64,000 nt of DNA, taken from contig CAUZFZ010000027.1 of the NCBI GenBank assembly GCA_963579025.1, positions 16,811 through 80,810 on the forward strand, read 5' to 3'. A program made the position numbers and the translations under genes. The DNA is from CAUZFZ01 sp963579025 (GTDB lineage: Bacteria > Planctomycetota > Planctomycetia > Planctomycetales > Planctomycetaceae). Under the pieces are notes generated by a model. It saw only the letters and a list, made by a program, of their open reading frames with translations, made no database searches and was not told the DNA's origin. Below are positions 45,501-52,627 of the stretch, piece after piece (position 1 is the first letter of the stretch; each line of letters begins with the position of its first letter).

Positions 45501-48500
45501 CTCTGCAAATTCGCGGTCACAATGTCTGCAATTCCATCGTTGTCCACGTCACCCACGGAAACTGAAAATGCACTACCACCAGTGGGAAAATTGCGGGGCG
45601 CTTGAAATGTGCCGTCCCCGTTTCCATTAAGTACACTGACGTTTTCGCTGCTGGAGTTCGCAGCAATAATGTCATCAATGCCGTCTCCCGTCACTTCACT
45701 AACCGTCAGCGAAAATGCACTGCCGCCCGCGGCAAACGTCTGCGGTGACTGGAAGACGCCATTGCCGTTGCCCTTCAGTACACTTACGGAATCGCCTGAT
45801 ATTGTTGCAATAATGTCGTCGATGCCGTCGCCGCTAACGTCGCCGACAAACAAAGAGGAAGGCGAGGAACCCACTACGAAGTTCTGCCTTGCCTGAAACG
45901 TGCCATCGCCGTTTCCTCTCAACACGCTTACATTATCACTGCCGGAATTCGCCGTAATGATGTCATCAATTCCGTCACCGCTCACGTCTCCGACGAACAA
46001 CGAAGCAGGACGGTCTTCCGCGGCGAACGTCTGGGCCGACGTGAAAGTTCCATCCGCCACTCGTATGTTGGTCAGTTCGCCGGTCGCCGGGTCGAATTCA
46101 CGAATTCCTGCCTGGCTCTGTATGACCAGACGTGAACCGGACTCGAATAACTCCTGGGGCTCGTCAGCCAACAAATCTGTAAAGAATTGTGCCCGAACAC
46201 GAACCCCTGCGTTTGCCGACAACGACCACAGCGTCAGTTCTCCCGTCTGTGAGTTGGACGTAATCCAGTATGTCTCGCCAAATGCCTCTCCAAATAGGAT
46301 GGGATGCCCCCGCAGTGGCACTGACTCGATCGCACCAAACGGTGTTGCTGTGGAGAACAGGCGCGGTCCGTTGCCAATCAGCACGCTTACGTTATCACCA
46401 TCAGAATTTGCAGTTACGATGTCGTCGATTCCATCGCCGCTGACGTCCCTCACGGAGACGAAAGTAGGCGCGTCTCCCACCGCGAAACTTTGTGGCAGCT
46501 GAAACGTACCGTCCCCGTTGCCCTTGAGCACATTAACGCTGTCACTTCCACGATCTGCAGTCACGATGTCATCAATTCCGTCGCCGCTGACATCTCCGAC
46601 GGACACGGATCGGAGATCATTTCCCGTAGCGACACGCTGTGCCGTCTGAAACGTGCCGTCACCGTTGCCTCTCAGAACGCTGACGGCGCTGATTGAGTCG
46701 TCGAATGTGCCCGCACTGGCAACTACGATGTCGTCGATTCCGTCGCCGCCTATGTCGCTAAGTTCCACCGAATAAGGTCTGTCTCCTGCTGCAAAGGACC
46801 GGGGAGTTTGAAACGTTCCGTCGCCGTTGCCTTCAAGCACGCTGACGTCACCGCTGGGACCGAATGTAATCCCCGCGTTGGCGGAGACAATGTCGTCAAT
46901 TCCGTCGCCGCTAACGTCGCCAACGGACAAGGACGTAGGACGAACTCCAGCGGCAAAATTCTGCGCCGTCTGAAATGTGCCATCACCGTTGCCCAAAAGT
47001 ACCGTCACGTTGTTGCTGCCGGAGTTTGCAGTGACGATGTCATCGAAGCCGTCACCGTCGACGTCGTCAACACTCACGAACTGAGGACGATCTCCAACAC
47101 TGAAACTCTGCGCAGCCTGGAAAGTTCCGTCTCCATTGCCTGGGAGGACGCTTACGTTATTGCTGTCGTAATTGGCAGTAATGATCTCCTCGATCCCGTC
47201 GCCGTTTAAATCAACAACAGACACAGACCGAGGACCATCTCCGGCTGCGAAATGCTGAGCGGTTTGAAACGTGCCATTGGCGTTACCTTTGAGCACGCTT
47301 ACGTCACCGCCAGAACCATAAGTGCCCGCATTGGCAGTGACGATGTCGTCGATTCCGTCGCCTGTTATGTCGCCGACAAATACAGAAGAAGGACCATCTC
47401 CAACGGCAAACGTCCGTGGGCTAGTCTGGAAGGATCCTCGGCCGTCGCCTTTCAGTACGCTTATGTTATCCCCGCCAGCATTTGCGGTAACAATGTCACG
47501 GACGCCGTCGCCGGTCACGTCGCCAACAGCCAATGCGACCGGGCGATCTCCAACCATGAGGCGCAACGGCGCCTGGAACGTACCGTCGCCGTTGCCCCGC
47601 AAGACAGTCACGTCACCAAGGGACGAGTAGTCAGCACCGGCGTTGGCGGTGACGATGTCGTTGATACCGTCGCCGCTTATATCTTCTATGGAAACGAAAG
47701 ATGGACCATCTCCCACAGCAAGTGTCCGCTGCAGTTGAAACGTGCCATCACCATTCCCACTCAAGACGCTCACATTGTTGCCAACGGCATTTGCAGTGAC
47801 GATGTCGTTAAGACCATCGCCGTCGACGTCTTTAACTGCCAGATGTTTCGGGCCATCTCCGGCAGGGTAGAGCACGGCAGTTTGTAACGTGCCATCCCCA
47901 TTACCCACCAGAACGCTCACGTTATTGCCGTCGCTATTCGCAGAAACGACGTCAAGAAACCCATCGCCGTTTACGTCGGCCAGAGCCACGGAAGTTGGCG
48001 AACTTTCAACAGAGAAGTTCAGCGGCGTTTCAAAAGTTCCATCCCCCCTGCCTCTCAATACACTTATGTCAGCACTGTACTGATTGACTGTAACGATATC
48101 GTCGAATCCGTCACCACTCACGTCGCCGACGGATAGGGCGCGTGGCCCACTTCCGGCGGAGAAGCTCTGCGCCGCACGAAACGTGCCGTCGCCGTTGCTG
48201 ATTAGTACGCCGACACTGCTACTGAATGGTTGCGCATAAATAATGTCGTCAATACCGTCGCCATTCACGTCGTCGATGGATACGGAAGAGGGACTGTCTC
48301 CGGCAGGCAACTGCTGAGGTTGTTGAAAGGTTCCGTCACCCTTTCCCGTCTGGATTGTCAGAGAATCACTATACAGGTTGGTCGTTACAACATCGTCAAT
48401 ACCGTCGCCGCTGACATCGCCAATGGCCACGGAAGATGGTCCATCGCCCGTGGCGAATGTGCGAGCGCCGTTAAAGAGCTCAGTTCCCTCAGATGCTGAG

Positions 48501-51500
48501 AACACATAGTCATTGCCATTGGCGGTTCCGGTGACGGGAATCAGGACGGATGTTGGCGTGGGTTCGTACGCCGCTTCGGCCAGTGCGTGATTCTCGAGCG
48601 ATATGTTAAGCACGTACTTCGTACCGATTGGGGGTGCGGCGCCTGTCAACTCGCCGGGGCCGTTCGTCTCTGAACTGAAGGCGCCCACAGCGACGGTGTA
48701 ATAACCCTGCTCCGGGAACTGATGGTCGATGCGGGAATCGCGACCGGAGCCGCTACCAGAATCGGTCGCAGAATTGTCATTGGATGCCAATAGGGTCCCG
48801 CTTGAGTCGAACAGGAACAGTTGCGTGTCGAAGTCCTGTCCGGCTGTTAGCGCGCCGTTATCGATATCGAACACCGCAGCAGAGCCTGCCTGGTCGACGG
48901 TGAACGAGTAGAAGTCAAATGTTCCGTCCCCGGTTGCCGTGATGGTTACGTGCGGAACCGCTTCGGCATTCGAAATATCCGCATTCGGCTCCAGCGACCA
49001 GCCTCGCTCATCCAGCCGCATGGCTTCGCCACGCGAGTCGTTCGGTTCCAACTCCGCAGTCGAATAGACGATCGGCAATCGTGCTGTTAGAACCGACTCA
49101 GCGCGACCTGCAATTTCGGTATTCGCAGCCGGGCCGTCCGGAATCGGGGAACGAGTCAAGACAACTCCGCTGCCACGCTGCAGGAGTTCGAGTTCTGAGA
49201 CCAGTGGCGACTGTGAGGTTCCAATCTGGTCGAAGTCTGCTACATCATCGACCAGCATTCTCCAGGTGGGATTGGTCTCGCTAGGCTGCCCGAATAGGTT
49301 CGTGCCGTCAGAAGTGATGAATCCTTCGACTTCCGGAGAGATTCTCGCAAGATTGTCGGCAACAATAGAATTGGTCAGTGCTATCTGCGCAGTGGCCGTA
49401 TCGGTGGCCAGCCCACCGCCGTTGCCAATCAGGGCGTTGTTCTGTGTGAACGTGACACTGCTTAGCGACGACGTTTTTGAATCACTCGTCGATTGCAGGA
49501 AGAGGCCGCCACCGTTACCTCGCTGCGCTGTGTTTCCTGAGATGGTCACGTTCGTCAGCGCCAGCTCAGCATCGATTGCGAACACACCGCCACCGCCTGC
49601 TGTAGACGTGTTGTTCACAATCGACGTGTTCTGAAGTGATGTCTGGCCGGCTGTGTTGCCTGGTGCGCCGACCACAGCCAGGCCACCGCCGCCGATTCCA
49701 AAGAATCGCGAAGACGTCTGATTTTCTTCCAGACTGCTGTCGATGACGGTCAACAGGCCATCGCTGTAGACACCACCACCAGCTGTTTCCGCAGTGTTGG
49801 CCGATACGATGGTCGATTCAATCGTCAGCGTGCCCGAGTTTTCAATTCCACCACCCGTCTCGGTGTTTCCGTTCCGGACAGTGAATCCACGAACCGTGGC
49901 GGTTGTGGCTGACGAGATGTCGAACACGCGGTCCAACTGCTGCCCGTCGATGATCGTCGAGAACGCTCCGCCACCAATCAACGTGATATTTTGCGAGGAC
50001 GTCAGGTCCAGGTCACCAGTGGCCGCGGCATCTTCACTCTTGCCGGGAATCGTCAGGGTATAGATACCGTCCGGCACGACGATCGTTGTACCGGCAGAGA
50101 CGCTGTTGGCATGCATGATCGCCGCACGCAGCGAAACCCGGTCTTCTGAGTCGGCGGGTTTCCCGTCCATCGAACTTGCATCAACCGTATCCAGCGTCGT
50201 GTTCACGAAGAACACGTTCGCGTCATCGATGGACACGTTGAACTGGCCGAGTTCCCGGGGAGCGGAGTAGAGCCCCAAGTCGTCCTGGATTTCGCCTTCG
50301 CGCAGCGACACAAGCCAGATTCCGTTTTCCGTTGCGTCCCAGGTTCCACCGGGTGCTGTGAACCGGTAGCGGGCGGCGTCCCGGCCGTTGACGGTGGTCG
50401 TCGTGGATTCGACGGGCGTGAGCAGCGTTTCGGAGAATCCCTCTCGCCTGACTTCGATGTCGCGTATGTCGAATGTGGAGGTGTCGACGCTACCGTCATC
50501 GGTGTAGGTAACGGTGATTTCGACCTCAGTGGTTCCGGCCACGGTGATGTCGGCGATGGTGACCAGTTCGGGGACGGGCGCAAAAGTGGTGGCGGTCACG
50601 GCTCCGAACGCATTCAAACTGCGGTTACCGTTAACCTGGTCGTTGAGGGACGCGTTGACTGTGGCTCCGGTAAGGATGGCGTCGCGTGCTTCGAGGGCCG
50701 TCGCGTCAGGGAACGCATCGAATACCAGAGCAGCCGTTCCGGCGACGTGCGGCGTCGCCATGCTGGTGCCACTGCGTGCGATGAAACTGTCGCCCGGCTC
50801 CAGGCTGATAATGTTCACGCCAGGGGCTGCGACATCGACGCTCGTGCGACCGAAGTTGGTGAACTCGGCGAGTTCACCACGGTCGTCGAGAGCGGCCACA
50901 CTGATGACGTTCGGCAGGTCCAGGCTGGCCGGGAAGAACGGCGTGTCGTCGTTGTTGACTCCCTGGCCCAGAATGTCTCCATTCCCAGCGGCTGCCACGA
51001 ACAGGATGTCGGCTTCGAAGTTGCCGGCCACGGCGTCGAATAGAGACTGACTGAACGAACCGGACGAGCCCCAACTGTTGTTGCTCACGCGGACATTGGC
51101 CGCATTCTCATCCCGCGTGCGAATCATCGTTGAGTAGTTGATCGCTTCGACCGCGTCGGAGATGTCGCCCTGGTTGTTCTCGTTCAGGAACCTCAGCGGC
51201 ATAATCGACGTCTGCCAGTTCACGCCGCTGACACCGAGGCCGTTGTCGCCGGTGGCTCCCAGAATTCCGGCAACGTGCGTGCCGTGTCCGTGCTCGTCAA
51301 ACGGGCGGTTGTCGTTCTCGAAGAAATCCCAGCCGACCAGGTCGTCTTCGAAGCCGTTGTCGTCCGTGTCGATTCCGTCGGCCCAGCGAGGATCATCCAG
51401 CAAATCGGCCGCGTCGATGTAGCCGTTGCTGTTGAGGTCCGTGACAAAGCTGGCGTTTGTGGCGTCGTTCAGATCGCGGAACGTGATCAGGCGGTCGGCG

Positions 51501-52279
51501 TCAGCATCATTGAGTGTCGTGGCGGCATCGGGATCAATGAACTGGGGCGGCAGTTCGCCCTGGTTGATCCAGATGTTGAGGTAGATGTCCGGGTGAGAGA
51601 AATCCACACCTGAGTCAATGAGAGAGATGACAGTCTCGACGCTGCCAATCGTGACGTCCCAGGCCTCGGGCGCGTCGATGTCCGCGTCGCTGGTACCACC
51701 CGTCTGCCCCGTGTTGTTGAGTCCGTACTGGCGCGTGAATAGCGATGACTCTGTCAGCTCGTTCGGGAATCGCGTTTCGGTCGCTCCCACCGCGAAGTCT
51801 TCCTCGAAATAAGCGAGGGCGGCATTCGTCTGCAGCGACCGCACCACGTGCACACTATCACGCTCGGTCGTGGAGACGACGACCTGACCTGGCAGTCCGA
51901 GACCGGAAGTGACTGTGAGATCGAGCGATGCGTCGGCGATGAGGCTCTGCACACCCGAGAGCGATCCAGCCTGAGCGGTCGCTTCCGGAGTCAGTCGGAC
52001 GAGGAACTGCCGGGTGCTTGCATTGCCGAACGTGTTGCTGCCGGCCGAACTACCGGAGAAACCGCCTGTGGCACTGAACGCCGAGCCGACAATGCCGAAC
52101 CAGTCGGCATTTGCGGTCGAATATGTGGCCGCGGCGCTCAGACACAGCCGAGGCTCAAGGCGTTCGACGACACGTGGTGATCGAATACGATGGGCTGCGT
52201 CCCGTGGTCCTGCTCGCACAGCCTTCCGGCCAGGTATCCAGCTCGAAAAAAACGGACGCAACCAGTTGGTCAGAAGCAT
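36548..52279 (-). CDS. giant secreted multidomain protein, 5243 aa: subtilase, five FG-GAP propellers, Calx-beta, RTX, dockerin, metzincin motif
   Basis: The ATG at 52279 has GGAGG about 8 nt upstream. VERLEPRLCLSAAAT (about 38-52) is the LEPR-XLL-type segment. The subtilase triad is intact: Asp222 (LIDSGVDFSHPD), His332 (HGTHVAG) and Ser506 (GTSMATPH). A CSLREA-like region (RVSLRAAIMHANS) and a PPC-like sandwich (DFYSFTVDQAGSAAVF) follow. Next are FG-GAP/VCBS arrays with the unit GDVSGDGIDDIVTAN...VSVLxGNGDGTFQ: 14 repeats (48.4-46.4 kb), 7 (46.1-45.0 kb), 7 (43.0-42.0 kb) and 7 more diverged (41.1-39.9 kb). Between these lie SdrD-B modules. Three Calx-beta repeats (SENGGxxTGTVxRN), a long RTX array (GGxGxDxLxG), a cohesin-like sandwich, a dockerin (DLDDSGRIGFGDVARFA) and HELGHYAGWGHDDDGLMSE complete it. 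It is adjacent to and in the same orientation as the first giant. Probably exported and calcium-dependent. It encodes no visible membrane anchor. Confidence 0.95.
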   Translation of the reverse strand: MLLTNWLRPFFSSWIPGRKAVRAGPRDAAHRIRSPRVVERLEPRLCLSAAATYSTANADWFGIVGSAFSATGGFSGSSAGSNTFGNASTRQFLVRLTPEATAQAGSLSGVQSLIADASLDLTVTSGLGLPGQVVVSTTERDSVHVVRSLQTNAALAYFEEDFAVGATETRFPNELTESSLFTRQYGLNNTGQTGGTSDADIDAPEAWDVTIGSVETVISLIDSGVDFSHPDIYLNIWINQGELPPQFIDPDAATTLNDADADRLITFRDLNDATNASFVTDLNSNGYIDAADLLDDPRWADGIDTDDNGFEDDLVGWDFFENDNRPFDEHGHGTHVAGILGATGDNGLGVSGVNWQTSIMPLRFLNENNQGDISDAVEAINYSTMIRTRDENAANVRVSNNSWGSSGSFSQSLFDAVAGNFEADILFVAAAGNGDILGQGVNNDDTPFFPASLDLPNVISVAALDDRGELAEFTNFGRTSVDVAAPGVNIISLEPGDSFIARSGTSMATPHVAGTAALVFDAFPDATALEARDAILTGATVNASLNDQVNGNRSLNAFGAVTATTFAPVPELVTIADITVAGTTEVEITVTYTDDGSVDTSTFDIRDIEVRREGFSETLLTPVESTTTTVNGRDAARYRFTAPGGTWDATENGIWLVSLREGEIQDDLGLYSAPRELGQFNVSIDDANVFFVNTTLDTVDASSMDGKPADSEDRVSLRAAIMHANSVSAGTTIVVPDGIYTLTIPGKSEDAAATGDLDLTSSQNITLIGGGAFSTIIDGQQLDRVFDISSATTATVRGFTVRNGNTETGGGIENSGTLTIESTIVSANTAETAGGGVYSDGLLTVIDSSLEENQTSSRFFGIGGGGLAVVGAPGNTAGQTSLQNTSIVNNTSTAGGGGVFAIDAELALTNVTISGNTAQRGNGGGLFLQSTSDSKTSSLSSVTFTQNNALIGNGGGLATDTATAQIALTNSIVADNLARISPEVEGFITSDGTNLFGQPSETNPTWRMLVDDVADFDQIGTSQSPLVSELELLQRGSGVVLTRSPIPDGPAANTEIAGRAESVLTARLPIVYSTAELEPNDSRGEAMRLDERGWSLEPNADISNAEAVPHVTITATGDGTFDFYSFTVDQAGSAAVFDIDNGALTAGQDFDTQLFLFDSSGTLLASNDNSATDSGSGSGRDSRIDHQFPEQGYYTVAVGAFSSETNGPGELTGAAPPIGTKYVLNISLENHALAEAAYEPTPTSVLIPVTGTANGNDYVFSASEGTELFNGARTFATGDGPSSVAIGDVSGDGIDDVVTTNLYSDSLTIQTGKGDGTFQQPQQLPAGDSPSSVSIDDVNGDGIDDIIYAQPFSSSVGVLISNGDGTFRAAQSFSAGSGPRALSVGDVSGDGFDDIVTVNQYSADISVLRGRGDGTFETPLNFSVESSPTSVALADVNGDGFLDVVSANSDGNNVSVLVGNGDGTLQTAVLYPAGDGPKHLAVKDVDGDGLNDIVTANAVGNNVSVLSGNGDGTFQLQRTLAVGDGPSFVSIEDISGDGINDIVTANAGADYSSLGDVTVLRGNGDGTFQAPLRLMVGDRPVALAVGDVTGDGVRDIVTANAGGDNISVLKGDGRGSFQTSPRTFAVGDGPSSVFVGDITGDGIDDIVTANAGTYGSGGDVSVLKGNANGTFQTAQHFAAGDGPRSVSVVDLNGDGIEEIITANYDSNNVSVLPGNGDGTFQAAQSFSVGDRPQFVSVDDVDGDGFDDIVTANSGSNNVTVLLGNGDGTFQTAQNFAAGVRPTSLSVGDVSGDGIDDIVSANAGITFGPSGDVSVLEGNGDGTFQTPRSFAAGDRPYSVELSDIGGDGIDDIVVASAGTFDDSISAVSVLRGNGDGTFQTAQRVATGNDLRSVSVGDVSGDGIDDIVTADRGSDSVNVLKGNGDGTFQLPQSFAVGDAPTFVSVRDVSGDGIDDIVTANSDGDNVSVLIGNGPRLFSTATPFGAIESVPLRGHPILFGEAFGETYWITSNSQTGELTLWSLSANAGVRVRAQFFTDLLADEPQELFESGSRLVIQSQAGIREFDPATGELTNIRVADGTFTSAQTFAAEDRPASLFVGDVSGDGIDDIITANSGSDNVSVLRGNGDGTFQARQNFVVGSSPSSLFVGDVSGDGIDDIIATISGDSVSVLKGNGNGVFQSPQTFAAGGSAFSLTVSEVTGDGIDDIIAANSSSENVSVLNGNGDGTFQAPRNFPTGGSAFSVSVGDVDNDGIADIVTANLQSDTVSVLRGNGDGTFQTPQDFDAIGGPFAVTLNDINGDGVTDIVTANEYSNEVSVLLGDGDGTFQAATNYLTGNSPNSVSVTDVSGDGFPDIVTANRGSDNVSVLKGNGDGTFQPAQNLDAGDSPQSVFVADVDDDGIEDIISANANSDDVSVLSGRSSVINVLAFADTTVFGNSIALQVRESGATDFQALGVNEVGSAFGALRRRDYDFVQLDTFEDKLLALVRLKNTTSRLGEVQLLLIDTPEFEDGTGDALPVDAENLTLSSSFRVSASDDDVLFVSGDRIYLTAEIAGAGIGSELLTFDRQNGLRLVADLLPGSAGSDVRDFIAVGDDVYFTALSSRVDNNTQQPVLRRELFLLEPATGTVRAVRAGQEVTGGPSLIGSTLFFNSQLDSGSPNVLLSYDATQDGVPSIGAFDPVTGNVTGAVFLDRNSDGRRNVGEPGRAGVTLFVDVNDNGRREESEPSAVTRLDDPATTKDETGQYEFFGLPAGEVRIREVAQAGFDQTFPLQVLPTAPELTLLDSATPDGGNPGLGLPSVVGGNVVFVDQTNAPNSQLVVNGEAVELTIPDEAVAIQSIGTAHAQDGSSIVFTATLTDGRELVLERDSRGDISVVVDTGQAIISQPIGGVPSSTDLTDIEDGRNGGFDSLSVSDGSIGFLAQADGSVAQYYLGGVSGGRFAEFVNGQTILDGDNEILVDRVVEGTGLILSGADLFLDKATLDTRVGGNTGWRITTRSGDEILPLTFYDRIYDVSISGLSAAFRASDVTGEESIFLAQVGNGVTRLSGLTTPIPDGSGTISVIGSASGEPVLPSVAFDGQKTVFIGGGDKPAGVRPGSVSLRDLTGDGVLDMVIGNDFDVSVLIGNGDGTLQTAVNYGVINLSARAVFAFGPSRSIALDDINGDGFDDIVTASRFTNSVSVLAGNGDGSFQTAANFAVGIGLSSVSVGDVTGDGIPDIVTPNEFSSSVSVLVGNGDGSFQTALNLATGSTPVSVSLGDVTGDGILDIAIANQDSNSVSVLAANGDGTFPTVQNFSVGSFPVSVSLGDVNGDGVLDVVTANLTDNSVSVLTGNGDGTFQTEQNFVVGSSPVSVSLGDVNSDGVLDAVTANTTGNDVSVLTGNGDGTFQTVRNFAVGSSPVSVSLGDLTGDGVLDIVTANFNSDNVSVLTGNGDGGYRLFPSQLGLYAQIGEEDALRKIVDRTDFQNQTDFPGQVLTDLAISHDAISGDSIVFRATFSGGAEAIYRARLESEPVASVNVIAGQTVSDVLFGSIAQSGTIRGVSFTDADLDGVFNAGDSVNEGRTVFLDENLNGVFDSETEISDVTDANGEFVFSDLVSERTYVFRESLPNGKAATFPRTLTEATIRLAAAGSVEFNIGSVDASALGESADGIVRGVIFNDVDGNGVQDSVASEPGIGGLRVFVDKNDDGILNGGERSSVTAPDGSYTINQLRGDTHSVRVELPAGTQQTNAPGNRFTTTQRLSTSDGAIDTALIDLDGDGDLDLATTLINVALVQLFFNDGDGNFVGDERDRIELDTEASFVSPLRLAGAGEPSALVSGFRFDPRVGITTRQPDGSFATDLLVDFDDFASGGVLESVGTTSFAWRDVATGDFNGDGFEDLAIVADVAPAPQRSTVAIFDGSASGAFTHRQTIFLSESSGSVTSVAAGRLTSDGTVQLVAGGTLSSGQGAVTVLNNTSSTAASSFAARAPIATGGRGVSSVTVGDLDGDGFSEIVGTHVLSGSVFVIDQPEGTFGTARTFATGVGPTDTSLSDVDQDGDLDVLFTQTGTVFGANADLRRFGILRNEGDQNGDGAADFQPADTSGVAVLPDGSIGNSLVIGQLNDDDGDGVVDDRDVPDVVVSVSLGPGFQLTSIPAANTVNVRLNSIVPGALRVDLPTGNRIASGLNFGLRDTLTLTFDAASVSENGGASTGTVTRSSSDTSSALVVDLLNSNAGDLTVPARVTIDEGASFATFSVTGRDNSVVDGASVVGISASASGLAGAEADITVTDDDVSTLSLTVSPGSLSENGGSVTGTVSRNTADVSSELVVSLLSANPGEATVLSSVTIAEGETSQEFTISGVNEEIADGTQSVPITAAATDFVAGSVSVDVTDDDVATLIVSIADASVLESNGKSTVTVSRNTADVSTDLLVTLTSSKVDELSVPATVRIPAGQSSLAFEAVGVDEAISDGTQTVVVTAAATGFVSGSDSVDVIGDTTGNEVGVALPSAGGRFEVLRDGDDLLVRIEGGAELFRAVAETVSLLTVTGSSSADTVTVLNAGTAVTTPLNLKGSGGADRLDAGAAAGRVTVDGGAGNDVLVEGLNVDVLNGGDGTDTLIITVRANEDLTLGDGQLQNGTTNTVLSVELAVINGDSGDNFIVAVDFNGATTVLAGSGDDTVLGSKGPDSIEGGDGLDQLQGFAGNDTALGQGGDDIILGGNGLDSLVGGAGNDLIEGQSDDDVVLGGLGADLLFGGDGNDHLESEEGADTFHGGNGNDTIFGGAENDELFGDAGDDELHGEGGDDLVDGGEGDDIVLGDSGADSLIGGAGEDVLDGGDGHDVVETGSNNTVNGVAVSVEVRTVITATGADTVAVLPANERYLDEWDEFFVEVWVAEPPGSSVGTVTVDVPFDAQRSQASENSIVFGSSFTSTSLVGVDNTNGRVRGLQGTLSGTATGNGQFNLLARIGFDPRSSFDLPNNQVARYILPQTDTAVSVANTAVTLNDASEADSVFRAPVVTNIWPVMYDLDDSGRIGFGDVARFAEAFGVSTATNNETFSRDFSRDGVVDFGDVALFAQNFGRSRTSVGRQSYATNFPNAWEPEALLAGIDASDSEASADTPSSPVTQQIVRELQDATVDRFQDAGLNPTELDNLRSVEIQVQDLPDGYLGLVADDAIIIDIDASGVGWFIDDTSRDDLEFAMLEQSGVAVASRASSRFDLLSVIAHELGHYAGWGHDDDGLMSERLNPGERRLPQSADTDDQFTAFSNLDELLGLS

Positions 52280-52627
52280 TGATGTCTCCTCCAATCAGAC
52301 GAAGGTGTTTCGAGAGTCGGACTGGGGCGAGTTGCAGGACTCGGCCGTAATCAGGAGAACCCCAATTCACTTTCCGACGGACATGGAATCCGACGACAGT
52401 CACGGTATTCGCGAGACACGCTCCATTGAACCAGACGCAGGTGCTGTTTTGCTGCGTTTGCAAGGAACATGCTGTGTCCAGTCTATACAGCGTTCGACCG
52501 GAATGTCGCCCGAATAACGCGAGCGAACTCGACGTCGATTCAATCGATCATCTGATTGAGCGAGGCAGTGACGCGGGCAACGCCACGGGCGTTCCGCTCA
52601 ACGGCATATGGCGCAGCGTTACGTCTC
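52280..52627. other. intergenic upstream of the larger giant gene
   Basis: About 350 bp between the TonB-receptor stop and the giant gene start; both lie on the minus strand. It should hold the giant's promoter, but no convincing -35/-10 pair, operator or hairpin was recognised. Confidence 0.4.

Noticed and set aside
44980..48500. Short repeats with regular spacing that could be taken for a CRISPR-like array or a tandem-repeat locus
   Set aside because: They are coding FG-GAP/VCBS repeats (GNGDGTFQ units of about 50 residues) inside the giant gene; the DNA repeats are imperfect and keep the reading frame.
52440..52510. TATAGA as a possible -10 box of the larger giant gene
   Set aside because: No matching -35 at normal spacing; planctomycete promoters cannot be called from this alone.
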